In this document: piece by piece, positions 48,215-59,530 of the stretch
How the letters are laid out: each line of letters opens with the position of its first letter
Numbering within the stretch: the stretch's first letter is position 1
From: Parelaphostrongylus tenuis
Lineage: Eukaryota; Nematoda; Chromadorea; Rhabditida; Metastrongylidae
Direction: 5' to 3'
Assembly: GCA_019055375.1 (NCBI GenBank)
Contig: JAHQIW010006986.1
Location: forward strand, 1 to 64,000
DNA length: 64,000 nt
The notes under the pieces: model-generated
What the model was told of the DNA's origin: nothing
Database searches by the model: none
What the model saw: the letters and a program-made list of their open reading frames with translations, nothing else
Position numbers and translations under genes: made by a program

Positions 48215-48440
48215 ACTTGCAAAACTTTGAACGTTGAATGGGATTTGAACTCACCCGCATTTCACCATGTTAACCATTGTAATTACCGGCGCTCGTTTTG
48301 ATTGCTGACAAATCTATGCAACTGTGTCGCAAAAAGAGTGACTGCAGAACGAACGTCGGTGGTTCAATGGTTAGCACGCGCATCGGTAAAGGGTGATATG
48401 CGGGTTCGAATCCCGTTTGACTTCCAACGTTCTGCAAATT
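48215..48440. repeat. Foldback element with two opposed tRNA-like arms
   Basis: The right arm (48355-48425) reads GTCGGTGGTTCAATGGTTAG ... ATGCGGGTTCGAATCCCG, with excellent box A and box B and a good T-arm, but a 14-nt loop in the anticodon position. The left arm (48225-48300) is its inverted homologue (CCGGTAATTACAATGGTTAA on the minus strand). The outer ends TTGCAAAACTTTGAACGTTG and CAACGTTCTGCAAA are inverted repeats. Confidence 0.65.
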
Positions 48441-48689
48441 ACTCAGCATTATTGGCTAGATTTCCGTTCTTACTTACCTTGGTATGCGACATATAAAAAA
48501 CTGGTTAATGATTATGATGTTGATCAATCACAGAGGGATGCGTCATACATTCAGGTTAATGAAAGATTGGTAGAGGTGAATGAATGCATTTACGGCTTTT
48601 ACAGTGACCAGCGATAGTTCACTGGTGTATTAAGTCACTACTATTAATTTCCCAGACAAGTCTAATGTCAGTTTACCATCCTTGAGGGT

Positions 48690-48790
48690 AGAAGGCATGA
48701 TGAGCCTGGGATACGAAATTGATCCAACGACCACGTGTGTATCGCGGGACAATTCTAACCATTACACTACACACGTTTCTAACATAACAA
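48690..48790 (-). repeat. Single tRNA-like arm
   Basis: The minus strand reads GTGTGTAGTGTAATGGTTAGA, a box A, but the box B region (GTTGGATCAATTTC) is degenerate. Probably a relic of the same foldback class. Confidence 0.4.
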
Positions 48791-48950
48791 TTGATTTTTT
48801 CACGAACTCCCTTGCTGCACTGCTTTATATGGTAATTAACTGCAGGATGGACTTCAAACCACACCGTAGTCAGATAAAATGTAAATATATAATGCTCATC
48901 AATTTCTTTCTTGCTTTCTAAAATACATTTCACATAAGCTGTAACTTAGC

Positions 48951-50853
48951 TTATGTTGCTTCACAGATCGCTGGCGAGTTATCATTTTTGACTGTGTGTG
49001 GAGTAAACTGCTGTAAAAGATTTTTAACGAGATAAACAAACAAAAGCATACGATTTCTTCGAAAAATGCTGCGATGGTCTCAGAAAGTTTCATGAACGAC
49101 GTGTTATCCTGCGGACTTTCTTCATCTCCGATCCCGAACGCTTTCTGAAATAATTCTCCATTTATTTTGAACTAAATTTCCTGGCAGACGTATATTTTCA
49201 ATTGGTTTTCTAGCATAAATAGCCGAATTTCAATTATCATACCGTATACCACTAACTCATACAAAATTAACTTGAATTATCCAGATCATACAATGCTATT
49301 GCGATATCGATGCCCGCGTAAAGTTTTGAAAGGTGGTAGCCCACTTCCGTTTGTACTAGCGATGTGGATCTTCATAACTGCATCTAGTCTCACCATTTGG
49401 AATGAAGCACCATTTAGATAAGGTATCTTCACCTGACGGCTTCTCTCATCACAGTTTTACGACTTTCATGATAAATTCGTATTAGCTTGACAATCAAAGA
49501 AGAAGTTACTATTCACATCAAGCACAGCACCTTTATGGAGTTGCTTCGAGCAGCTGAGGCGGTCCAGGCAATTTGGAAGAGATTCGGTTGGTGCTCCAGC
49601 AATCTAAAAGCAGTAACCTTTATGATGCTACAAAAGTTGATGTCATTGCTTCTTCATTTATATACCAACAATGATATTACTAGATCAATCCATAAGTTCT
49701 GGCGCTAAAGCAATAAAAACGAAAATCGTTAACCCGAAGTATTTACAATAGCATGATTTTGGCATCGTTCAAATGCGCACCTTCATGCAAACATATAAGT
49801 ATGAAACTTGCTCAACTTTCTTCAATTGGAGCTGTTTTAGAGAACAAATACTGTTGCTACTCATGCACGAATGCCGCGTAGAGGAAAATGCTAGTGAAGC
49901 GACGCTCAAGATCAGTGGAGCTTCCTCTGGACGCCCCGAGCGTGGAATGATGCACCAAACTGTTCTCTACAACTTTAAACTGCGTGAACCAATCCCTGAC
50001 CGTCCATTTCGCATGTATCATCGGCCCAAACTCTTTTAATCTTGCGCGCCGCTCCATTAGCGTTTCGCGCCATTCATGCATGAGTCAAGCGAATTTGCTT
50101 CCAAGAAAGCTTCATCTCAAGGCATGTGTAAGCAAGGTGTATACCAACATGTCCGCAAGAAAATGCACAATTGAAGGATTTCAAAACCATTGCAATTTGG
50201 ATTATTTGCGGTCATTAAATTTGGTGTTTTTGCTTTAGTGCCAAAACTTATGGAACGACTCAATAGTAGCAAATCACTCCAAACATAATAAGTTCTTCAA
50301 CAATTAACAGATTCGTGATGACTATTCTCTATGTCCACCAGACTAATCTCTCAAACATCTCTGCTGACCCGGAGCTAGACTTGACCTCATTGATTTGTAG
50401 GAACAAAGAAGAGATTCAATAATATCTATCTTTTTCTAACCTTATTTTTTATTTCATATTTTTGCCTTCTTTTGCAAACGAATTTATCTGAAGTACATTA
50501 TTGACTCATATTTAGAGAAACATAGCATATTCCCATTGTCCATTTAGCCTTCGAAAATGTGAAAGCATAGTTCAAAAGTTGAATAATATGATTCTGAAAA
50601 GACACGATTCTTGTTGATATAAGACGAAATACAATATAGTCAACATTAGCACTATAAAATCCACAACCTCCTTTGAAACTTCTGAAAAACTATTACATGA
50701 GAAGGATACTAGTATAATTTCACGAGATATTGGGTCATATGTCTTGCTATCTGATTTTTGCAGATATTCAATGGCGACGCTAATTAGATTAGTCGATTGT
50801 TGAATGTGACTGCATGTAGCGTACAAAATAGACAAAAGCATATTTTGTTTCAT
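48951..50853 (-). CDS. Secreted protein of unknown family, six exons, about 179 residues
   Basis: Exons in order are 50668-50853, 50344-50385, 49531-49603, 49292-49377, 49052-49144 and 48951-49010 (stop TAA), phases consistent. A CTTTTCCAG acceptor lies 24 nt before the ATG. The first exon starts MKQNMLLSILYATC, a leader. Later exons read IAGAPTESLPNCLDRLSCSK, MKIHIASTNGSGLPPFKTLR, KAFGIGDEESPQDNTSFMKL and QFTPHTVKNDNSPAICEAT. Acceptors are mostly excellent (CTGCTTTTAG, TTATTTCAG, CTTTTACAG). The last four exons are the firmest; the 42-nt second exon has a poor acceptor. A 580-bp mariner relic sits in an intron. No domain is recognised. Confidence 0.58.
49683..50262 (-). mobile_element. Internally deleted mariner with terminal inverted repeats
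   Basis: The left end TCCATAAGTTCTGGCGCTAA (49692 onward) and right end TTAGTGCCAAAACTTATGGA (50235 onward) are inverted copies about 28 bp long, mariner-like in the CCATAAGTT core. Inside on the minus strand is the transposase N-terminus, TVRDWFTQFKVVENS with GASRGSSTDLERR, the 'RRWF.KFR.GD.SLED' region. It is non-autonomous and lies in an intron of the secreted-protein gene. Confidence 0.75.
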
Positions 50854-51340
50854 AATCTTTTCATTGGTTATTCTGGAAAAGCCTGGCTACCATGTCTGTC
50901 GTTTCGTTGGTATACATTTGACAGACCAAGTACCAAGTGAATATTGCCGTCCAGCTACCACTCAAAATCATCTTACGTTACGCAAATCTGGCTCGATTTC
51001 TTTCTGTAAATGGCATGATCCCTAGATTAGATTGTTGAATGTACCACTTCCCGGAACATATAGTAAGGCAAACTTCAGAAGTTATCCAATCATAATCAAT
51101 TTCAAACCCGAATGTTAGCCTCTGTTAGATGCTATCAGAACACTGCCAGAAAAGAAAGGATGCAACCGTCGATCATCAGCTTCGACGTTATTTAGGTTTA
51201 TTTTCTAAACATCGTTTTTGAAAGGAAAAAAGAATAGTATTGACGAAATTCTGTGGCCCCATCGGATTTCAGATCATTGATGTCTATATAAAATTATAAC
51301 CTAGATTTGTTTGTGAGAATTTTTAGGGGTTGTTACGTCA

Positions 51341-51389
51341 CAGCCATACGTACGTTTCGGCAGCGTCGCTCGCTTCATCAGTGACCACA
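51341..51389 (-). ncRNA. Hammerhead ribozyme, left member of inverted pair
   Basis: Minus strand: CTGATGA (complement of 51375-51381), a GC-rich imperfect stem II (AGCG...CGCT plus GCC), GAAA, the self-complementary ACGTACGT for stem III, A at the cleavage site, and stem I GGTCA with TGGCT. Core bases are complete; stem II is irregular. Confidence 0.6.
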
Positions 51390-51590
51390 AAAGATTGTGA
51401 TAACACTTTCATGTGCTATCACCATAAAATACGTCTCCCCATCCCTGCTATGAAGTAGTGTCCAGAGTAGGGCGTGAGCCACTGATGAAACGGGTGACAC
51501 CTCCAAAAAGTACATGTGGGTCTGAGGTAACAGCCTCGGTAAGGCTTTAAACAATCTCACAGACTATACTGAATGTTTATAGTAAAGCAT
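51390..51590 (+). repeat. Hammerhead-family repeat body with second, degraded ribozyme
   Basis: GTGCTATCACCATAAAATACGTCTCC...CCCTGC aligns with 9420-9470. At 51474-51525 the plus strand has CTGATGA with GGGTGACACC, but AAAA replaces GAAA. Downstream CTCGGTAAGGCTTTAAACAA matches 29520-29545. With 51341-51389 it forms an outward-facing pair. Confidence 0.6.
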
Positions 51591-51673
51591 AAAAAGAGTC
51601 GATCAGATAGATTTCTAAATTTGTTCTATAGATTCTGAATGTAGTAATCTATTCAGTAGAGGAGGGCAAGTTA

Positions 51674-51982
51674 TTAGTTCTTCTCTGGCGTTTCACGAAC
51701 GTGATCAATGTTCAGTCCATTTATATGAGCTAAAGTTACATTAAAGGCTGAGTTGCCGGGTTGGTATTTGATCTCACACAAAAACCTGTTCCATATTTTG
51801 GGTAGTATCAGTTGACTCTTTTTCAAAATTGTCATGAGGCTGTTGACGGTGATAATGTATACGGAATAACCTTTCGTGTATTCCTTTCAAGCATACCAAT
51901 TCAGCAAACTCAGCAGATCCTTCAATTTGTGCCTCGTAATTTCATTTGACATCATCTTCGCCGAATTTTTATGTGAGAGCAT
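51674..51982 (-). CDS. Small two-exon gene, 83 residues, function unknown
   Basis: Exons 51897-51982 and 51674-51839 are separated by a 57-bp intron (GTATGC...CAACAG) with matching phase. The product starts MLSHKNSAKMMSNEITRHKL, then KDLLSLLNCLMTIL, and ends EIKYQPGNSAFNVTLAHING, LNIDHVRETPEKN, stop TAA. There is no signal peptide. No acceptor lies close upstream of the ATG, so the start could be internal. The second exon is the more convincing. Confidence 0.48.
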
Positions 51983-53478
51983 GGGTAAAATTAATATTAT
52001 ATTATTTTACATGATAAGTCATTGCCATTTTTTATCGTTCAAGCCCCAACACATGTGGCATTAGATAAGGTCTCAAATATTTCACGTGCTGTTTGACTGC
52101 CGCTTGAAGACTCGTCCTCTTTATGCATGTGCTAGAATACCGGTCGGGTTAATTTTCTTGGGGACTGTGAGGATAGCCGCGCCAAGTCGTTGACAAAATT
52201 TCGAGAGAATTTTGAGGGAAGCGGAATGTTGAATAGGCAAAATAACTTTTTACAAACTCTTAGCATACACCATTTTCGACTCTGCATATCAAAGATTTTT
52301 TATAAACGAATAAATAGGGTCTTTTTCTGTTTTTCATAGGTCCAAACCCCTATGAGAAGTTTAATTGGTTGTTTCGTGTGCGCCTGGTATCACGTAAATT
52401 GTCGTCACGCATCTGCAGAATTTTGCGCCGAGAATTTTTAGACAGCTGTGCACTTCCTGGAATATAATTCGCTAAGGTTCTGCTATCTGAATTTATTTTT
52501 CACCTTCTTGTGGCTAAACTCTTTTACGCTTTTCAGACCTTTAGTAATAATGTGATAGCGTAAATCTCGATAATTCTAATACTCGCTTGTTTCCTAAAAA
52601 AGCCTTTCTGGTGTGCTGTAACAGTGAAAATGGAACTGAGTTTTACATTTAGTGCACAGTTTGTGCTCAGATAAGTTGTATGTGTGGTTATGTGGACGAG
52701 ATTTTGCAACATTCGCAACAAATGGCACCATGAGATTGGGTTTGTGGATAGTCTTTTGACCAATTTCAGTAACTATTCAAAATCATAGACTCTGTTGATT
52801 CTGAAACAAAGTCTTCTTTTTTGATAAAATCCTCATAGAGTACTGGAAGAGCGTAAAGAAGATTACGTCCGACACTAGGCTAGGGATGCTCAGGCTTAGA
52901 CTCCTCTGTAGCGGGGTCATTTCGCGAGATCATAATGAAAACAAAAGCCTATGCCCATAGGACGATAGAGCATAGCTCGTTTTGCAATTCTGATATGAAA
53001 ATGCTGGAAAATCTTATAAACCTAAAAAAGTCAACTGAAAACAGAAAATTCCCGCGATGATGCGCGCCAAGTCTTAAACTTGATTTTATTTTTGCTTCTA
53101 CACCGATTACGAAGGCATTTCCAGAACCTTAGCGCAATGTTGAAGTCGGTAAAATTCAAGCTGACAAGGGACTATTAGCGGATCGAAAAAATATAAAACA
53201 CTTGTTTCTGAGGGGATGACAAATGGATCGAGTTAATGGATAAGTACATGTGTTTTGTGAATTCGCTAAGTGACTTCACCAAATCGGCATCTATGTCGAT
53301 TTGTCAAGGATAAGTCGGTAGAAAAGAGCCCTTGTCGACATGGTGCTAGGGTACAATAAGTGTACATCAGGTGGACCATCAACCTGATAAAGCGAATACC
53401 TATAACAATAATAACCCAATGGGACCACTCTTGCACCCAACAAGAAGGAGTAGAGACAGTTGTTGTCGTCCCTATCGA

Positions 53479-53632
53479 ATAAACTGATGGTCAGCTGAGT
53501 GATTCGGAGATTTTACTTATGCTAATTTGATTAATTCGTCTCATGGAATCAATCGATGGTCAGCTGGAGTGATTTGGAGATTTTACCTATGCTAATTTAA
53601 TTAATTCGCCTCATGGATATCGGGGTTTGATA
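53479..53632 (+). repeat. Tandem duplication, two units of about 75 bp
   Basis: GATGGTCAGCTGAGTGATTC ... TTACTTATGCTAATTTGATTAATTCGTCTCATGG is repeated next to itself as GATGGTCAGCTGGAGTGATT ... ATTCGCCTCATGG with few differences. Confidence 0.8.
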
Positions 53633-53645
53633 AAGCTTATTTTAG

Positions 53646-53868
53646 AGAACGCGGAAATTGAGTAATGGTTTGTCGTCTTCAATGAAGTCTCAGCATTTTA
53701 TGAGGCCTTCTTACTAAAGTGAATACAATCCAGAATTTTCTAGAAAACATTGGAGAATTTACGTAAGACCTCTAGAGCGATCAAGCGATCACTAGCTCTT
53801 GCAGTCTTTACGAGAGTGACTCGTATTCGGAAGCAGAATTCACGTGGGACTCTTTTATCCATCTTGGG
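53646..53868 (+). CDS. Candidate internal exons of an unknown gene
   Basis: Exon 53805-53868 lies between AGCTCTTGCAG and GTAAGT and reads LYESDSYSEAEFTWDSFIHL G. It joins in phase, over a 42-nt intron, to exon 53744-53762 (NIGEFT; acceptor GAATTTTCTAG, donor GTAAGA), and before that to about 53646-53661 (RTRKL; donor GTAATG). The ends of the gene were not found. Confidence 0.4.
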
Positions 53869-54221
53869 GTAAGTCGGTCTTATCGGTTGGAAATATTGGC
53901 TTAACTGAAAAGCCTGCATGAACATGTTGACTTACCAAAGAATTTTTAATTAACTGCTGTTCGAAAACCTCTATTTAAAGACTTGTTTTCGTCTCTGTCT
54001 AGACACTAGGCTTTATTTTTATGCGTTGAATTTCCAAAGGGAAGCACTGAGTGCAGAAGTAGATAAATAAACAAAAGCAGTACAAATATCAAGCACAACA
54101 TCCTTGACTTGATCTGAATAGATAATCATTTTCTGAAATATCTCTCTCACTTAGGGAAGCGAGAAGCGAGCAGTTAGTGATGTGGTGTACCAGGATGCAA
54201 TGTGATACGGAAGGCGCTGTT

Positions 54222-54296
54222 TCACTCCCTTCTCATTGCTCTCTTGTAAATATTAACGACTGCTCTAGTGAACGCCTTCGCTCGCCCACCTTGGGA
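54222..54296 (-). CDS. Possible terminal exon
   Basis: A TACAACTCTTGCAG acceptor opens SQGGRAKAFTRAVVNIYKRA MRRE, stop TGA. All three frames after this acceptor stay open for 10-25 codons, so the reading is uncertain. Confidence 0.2.
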   Translation of the reverse strand, partial: SQGGRAKAFTRAVVNIYKRAMRRE

Positions 54297-54299
54297 CTG

Positions 54300-55470
54300 C
54301 AAGAGTTGTATCCGGAAGCATTATAGGGCATTCACAAAGTGCATTGAATCCTCAAGCAAGACCGAAAAAAACATGTGAGACATTCAGGAACCTTTGTGGA
54401 GAATGAATGCGGTTAAACTAATTGAATGTAAGAGTTCTGGGATCCGCATATAAGTAAGCAGGAATAAAAACCTTCTGTATAGCTTATATAATGGGAAATT
54501 TCTCATCACTATAGCAATGTTTAGCTTCAAATTCCCTTGAATACGACTGTCACACAAAAGTCACTTACGGCTTTGAGGGCTAGAATAGGGTTTCCCGAGA
54601 GTCAGGAAGCAAACCATTGCCTATGTTATGACACCCAATAACTACTAAAACCTAATCATACAGAATACCACATGTCATTGCAAAACCCAATATTTCAGAT
54701 ACTGTGCGGATTCCGAGCACTTTTTGCATCAAATTTCTTATCTCACATGCATCATTCACGATTATCATCCACCTTTGGTTAAGGATTTAGCCATCGGGTC
54801 GACTCGTCAAAGAATCCTCTAGTAGCTAGGCTAACTAAGTTTTGTGGTTCCACAGATGCGTCTCAAATGAGTGCGTAACTTATTACCTGATCCTGGAGAG
54901 AAAGATTGAATAATCGACCAGTGGTCGGAAGAAAGAGTGTCTTGTGTATAATATCTTTTTGAAGAGTATTATCGTACGATAAAAATATTCCATAAATAGA
55001 TTCAGGCCTGACAGAATCAAAAGAAATAAGGAAGAAAGGTAGGAAGGAAGAGTGCTCACATTTGTCATCAGTTCAAGAGAGGATTAAAATAGGGTTGACT
55101 ATCACTTAAAAATTTTGAGACGATTAGAATCTTGTAAATCCATAATGTCCTCCTTATGAAAATATGGAGGTGATGTGTCAACGATAATTCTTCAAAGACT
55201 AAATGAAAGCCAGCAGGCGTCGAGAGTTAAAAGAACACCAATTAGTAATTCTTCGTTTCTAAAGATTACTTTTATATTGTATATAATCAGAATTGACAAG
55301 GAAAACCTATAGAAGGGCTAATGTAATACATGGTAGTTTAAAAAGGTGTCTTTTTCTGTAGAGTAGGTACGATAAGTTTGCAAGATATCAAAATCTGCAA
55401 GAATGTGGACTTAGAAACAGAAAATCAAATAATAATTTTGATAATATAAGGAAAAGACTATTTCAATTTC
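54300..55470. other. Stretch without a supported gene
   Basis: A perfect donor (GCC|GTAAGT, minus strand near 54570) follows a short frame MVCFLTLGKPYSSPQS but no consistent continuation was found. The remainder is AT-rich. Confidence 0.3.
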
Positions 55471-55479
55471 ATCATTTTA

Positions 55480-55680
55480 TTTGATCCGTGTCACACATTT
55501 TCTCTTGCGGATCCCATTACTCCTAGCAATCAAATTCTATACTCGTGTTCATTGCTTGATAGAAGAATTTTCCTCTTCATGAACGTAGTAGAATACTGGT
55601 TGAGCACATCCCCTAATATCTTGAGGATAGTCAGGACGGCGTTTGAGAGGCCATTGACGTCAATATTTTCCTGGACAATA
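55480..55680 (+). repeat. Dispersed repeat, GATCCGT family (copy 3)
   Basis: TTGATCCGTGTCACACATTT, GCGGATCCCATTACTCCTAG and TATCTTGAGGATAGTCAG match the copies at 1655 and 4390. Confidence 0.45.
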
Positions 55681-55974
55681 GAGCTACCGCAGTACAGTCA
55701 ATCAGTCAATCAGAGTAGTGAATAGTGGAGCATATTTTTCATTTTGTAGAAGAATAAGAATAAAATCTCAAACTTTTAAAACAGTTTTATTCCTTTCAGT
55801 TGTAAAGGAATAAATGAATATTCGACCTCATTCGATGTGCAAGTGTTTAGGAGTGTTAGCAATCATTTGAAAACATGAATCATTGACTAGAGGCTTATGT
55901 GGCCAGTTCCAGATAGTCTATTCCATCACGCTATAATATTAAGAATAAAATTATGTTTGACATCGGCCCGCAAC

Positions 55975-56275
55975 TCAATTAGTGTTTTGCTGAAAGCACA
56001 AAAAGCACATGAACGTGTAGAGAAAATCTTTTGGATTCGATCACGTTTAATCTGGAGCCTTGAGAAACATTTCTAATTGAATAATAAGAATCATACTTCC
56101 CTATGGCCCGCGGAAGGGCCGATCGATAGACCGGCGTCTTAAGACGGCCACGTTCGCCCTGCGCCCCACCCTCCCCACATCCCGTAGAAAAAGCCAAAAT
56201 CCCTTGCACGCGTGTATGTGAATTTAATATTATTTTCCCTGCTGCACTATAGAGAAGCGGGTTCTCCAAAAAATA
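55975..56275 (-). repeat. Dispersed repeat shared with 63160-63385
   Basis: GCACAAAAAGCACATGAACG...TAGAGAAAATC here matches GCACGAAAAGCATATGAGCG...TTAGAGAAAATC at 63210. Both sit after an ATAAAATTRTGT motif and both show a minus-strand frame ending FSLxxHxLFVL. The GC-rich interior (56110-56180) is unlike its surroundings. Element type is not recognised. Confidence 0.45.
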
Positions 56276-56411
56276 AACATCTCTTCGGAATCTCTGTATC
56301 CTACGCTATTGAACGATTACTAATAGTCTGAAAAAGAGCTCTGTCCGGCAAGAAATATGCGCATGTAAAAAGTAATTTTAATTCGAACTTTAAAGCGTTA
56401 TAAAAGGGTTT

Positions 56412-56594
56412 TTATGAACACCGGCTACGTAGGACTCTAGCCGCAGATTCAAGCTCTCGAATGATTACTAACTTTTCTATGAAAAGTTCTTTTGAGGCGA
56501 TTGAGGTCGAATATTTATTTGTTCTCTTATAACCGAAAAGTACCACAATTCTAGCAACTGTTATTGATTCTACGCGATTTATCACTGTTTTTTC
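56412..56594 (-). CDS. Possible terminal exon
   Basis: A CATGTTTCAG acceptor opens a 60-codon frame (EKTVINRVESITVARIVVLF ... RELESAARVLRSRCS, stop TAA). It is in the wrong phase to join the exon at 57376-57491 directly. Confidence 0.25.
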   Translation of the reverse strand, partial: EKTVINRVESITVARIVVLFGYKRTNKYSTSIASKELFIEKLVIIRELESAARVLRSRCS

Positions 56595-56737
56595 CTGAAA
56601 CATGACAGTACTTTACAAATTTTAATGTGAATCTTAATCTGAAAAAGATTAGGAGTTATGTAATCGAAGAAACTGGAAATACGTTTCCTAACCTTAATAC
56701 CATAAAAATTCTACCACAATACCAATATAGAATAGAA

Positions 56738-56922
56738 GGATAAAGCTCTCGGCGTTGGTCAATCCCTGAGGATGCGCCATGCATTCGTTTTAAACTAGTC
56801 TGGTGACAGATGACCTAACCCGTAGGGATAGGCAGCATGGTGAGGCATAAGCGCGAGATTACCATGGACCTTGTGTGCGAAGCAGAGCATCTCTAATCAC
56901 TGTGTCACATGCGCTCCTCTTA
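56738..56922 (-). repeat. tRNA-derived SINE, minus strand
   Basis: Reversed, it starts GGAGCGCATGTGACACAGTG and ends with GAATGCATGGCGCATCCTCA and CAACGCCGAGAGCTTTATCC. It is shorter than the 6996 copy, with the middle of the body missing. Confidence 0.7.
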
Positions 56923-57236
56923 CAATAACAATAGTGGTAAATTTTTGATTTTGAAATCACGAGATTGAAACATTCAATAACTGATTCACAGTTGCTGGTA
57001 GAATTTTTTCGGAGATGTTATCAGTCTGTAGATGTATAAACGTTAGTGACTGATTGACAGCTATATTGATAGTAATCGATGAAGTAGACAGTTTTTTGCG
57101 TTTTCTTCCTTTTTATCATTCACCAAAAAAACCGCCTTCGTTTTTTTTCATCTCGTTTTAAATCTTGTTTATGTCAAATTTTTCGGAAATTTTATTCCAT
57201 CTTAATGCGCTCTTTATGTTCGTCCTTTATCATCTT

Positions 57237-57491
57237 CTACAGAGTTAATCTTATTTCGTGCACTTTGAATTGAATAATATAATGAATGCATTGGTGGGCG
57301 CTATAATTAAGCAAGAACAATATCCTATCTTAGCTCAGATATTCAAAGTAGAACGGAGTATGTTGTTCGGCTTACCTTGGCCATTCTTGAATCACTAACT
57401 TCTTGTCCTTACTCGCAATGGGACCGACAGCCGTGGATCCGATTGCTGGAGTGTCGCGTTTTCCGCGAATCGTCGATAGTAAGCCCATCAT
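57237..57491 (-). CDS. Gene 5' exon with conserved-looking N-terminus
   Basis: Exon 57376-57491 reads MMGLLSTIRGKRDTPAIGST then AVGPIASKDKKLVIQEWP and ends at the strong donor AG|GTAAGC. An AAG acceptor lies directly before the ATG. A second exon, 57237-57300 (TTAATTATAG acceptor, 20 residues, stop TAG), fits in phase but is less protein-like, so the gene may instead continue further left. No family is recognised. Confidence 0.42.
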
Positions 57492-57859
57492 TCTTCAAAA
57501 TTTGAACAATAGAAGATAAAGCAAAGTGGACGACAGCGAATGCGAAGAGGATGGACGAGTTAAACTATGAATTGATCTTTGAAATAGTAAAAAATGGGTG
57601 ATCTGAAACCTTAACTGCATTATTAAGGTGCTAACAGATGACTTTGAGATAGTGCGGTGTCTAGAGAGAACACTTGTGCTACTTCTATCTTGTAAAAGAG
57701 GGTGCCGTTATAACAATGTGGTTAGAGGCGCCGTCCAATACAGTCATTAGTATGATTTGATGCATCGATCCACTCGAGTTCACTTTTCTTTCCGAATCAA
57801 TGAACTTGTGCAACTTATCTGGAAGCGTAAAATCTTCTAATGAGTATATTGAAAAGCTA

Positions 57860-58620
57860 GGACAAGTTATTACGTTGGTGGAAAAGCAACTACGGTCTAT
57901 GCATTGTTAAAATGCGCAGTCTATGTTAGAATATGTTCTCAAATAATTATGGCTATGTTATACATCACTTTGATGCGTATTTCTCACTTGGCGTTTTGTT
58001 TTTATAGGTCTAGCACTTGCTGTTTATTTTACATTTATTCCAAAGTATGGTAATGATAATTGTTGAGTGCAAAGCTAATTGTGGTTTCAGGCCGTGGGTA
58101 CTAAACGGGTCTATAAAACAGGAGAAACCACTCGCAACATGAGCAAAACATCTGGTTCAGAAACTGCTCACGAAAGCGAGTGGTGGTTCAAAAAATTTCG
58201 CAAAGAGGACGAGAGATTTGAAGATAAGTGACGTAGTGGCTGGCCAGAGAAAGTTGACAACAATCAATTAGAGGCAAATTATCGAAGTTGATTCTCTTGA
58301 ATCTGCCCGAAATTTAGCAGAAGAACTCAACGTCCAGCATTCTATGGTTGTTCACCATTTAGAAAAACTACAAAAGAGTTGTGGTTTCAGCACGGTTCCA
58401 AAGCGCAATTGCTTTTGCACCAACCCGATATTTCCTCGACTAAATAGATATTTGATTACCTCTGCGATGCTTAATGGTACCGAAGGCAAGTGCCGGTCAT
58501 TCGTAGGTGATAGACTATTGCTTCAAGTACTACGAACTATTACTTTTATCAAAAGACTGAAAAATCTTAAGAAAATTCAATTTCTTCGCAAGCATAATCT
58601 TCTGCTGAGGCAGTAACTTA
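57860..58620 (+). mobile_element. Decayed mariner, N-terminal transposase
   Basis: At 58170-58240 the plus strand reads SEWWFKKFRKEDERFEDK, stop, RSGWPEKVDNNQLEANYR, the helix-turn-helix region of mariner ('WF.KFR.GD.SLED..RSGRP'). It continues with ARNLAEELNVQHSMVVHHL (58300-58365). Multiple stops. The catalytic DD34D part is gone. Confidence 0.75.
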
Positions 58621-59176
58621 TTAAAATAATCGTTTAATCAATGTACTAATGTATTTACGCACTTGAAACCCTTGTCTTCTAGTTATAAGGTATTTGCCGT
58701 TATAATATCGCGCAAGAAAAGGATTTCAGTTAATAGAAGTAATCATAAATTCATATCTAAGTACTCATTGTACTATCTTGAAATATTGCACGCATTGAAT
58801 AGATGCCCTTAATGGGGTGAAAATACGTAGCGACATGAAATTTTGATATTTCATATCGGAGAGCTTGTTTGCCTAATTCGCTATCCAAACACTGGGGCTT
58901 ACTTGAAGTAAGTGGGAAGACATACCGACTTCCATATGTCACAGACAACCAACGTGGTAGTCAGTCTCAAACAGCAGGGACGATGCAAATCCACAAACAA
59001 GCACGGATTCGAACGCATGCATGATTAATATCTATGATTATAGGAACGACATGTAAAATGGTCACGCTATAGACAGATTTGGTTCGCTGAGTTTAAATGC
59101 CAATCAGCGAAAATACACTATCCTTTGGTTTACGCTCGAAGTCGCATTCGTTATCTTTTTTGTGCACCTAGTCAGA

Positions 59177-59373
59177 TCGTAGTGACATCCCACAAAAGTA
59201 AGATACGACAGCCCGTAGAGAGCCGTACAATAAGTTTTTTGTTAGAAACATTAGACCTAACAGCCGATGAACCTATTTGCAACATTGCGAATAAGCTCAT
59301 GGTGCGCAACGTTTTGTCCCTCCATGCCCACTTACGGCACAAGCGGGCCCACGTGTTTTTGAAACAAATATGA
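59177..59373 (+). CDS. Candidate terminal exon, degenerate zinc-finger-like
   Basis: After TGCACCTAGTCAG the plus strand reads IVVTSHKSKIRQPVESRTIS then LDLTADEPICNIANKLMVRN and LSLHAHLRHKRAHVFLKQI, stop TGA. The C..x..SLHAHLRHKRAH stretch resembles a C2H2 finger with its second Cys replaced by Ala and spacing off by one. It could be a relic or coincidence. Confidence 0.3.
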
Positions 59374-59458
59374 AGATGCTTTTTTCCGTAGACTGTTAGT
59401 CACTAGTTATTTCTCAGCATCAGCAGTTATCACATAAACGAAGATCAAACAAAAAAGA

Positions 59459-59530
59459 TTGACAATATTGGCAAATAGCAGAAATGACAAAAACAAAAAG
59501 AATGACAATATTGGCAAATAGCAAAAAATA
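59459..59530 (+). repeat. Short tandem repeat, two units
   Basis: GACAATATTGGCAAATAGCA occurs twice, 43 bp apart, in an A-rich context. Confidence 0.8.

Noticed and set aside
48355..48425. Functional tRNA gene
   Set aside because: Box A, box B and the T-arm are good, but the anticodon position holds a 14-nt loop, and an inverted homologue lies 120 bp away, so it is an arm of a foldback element.
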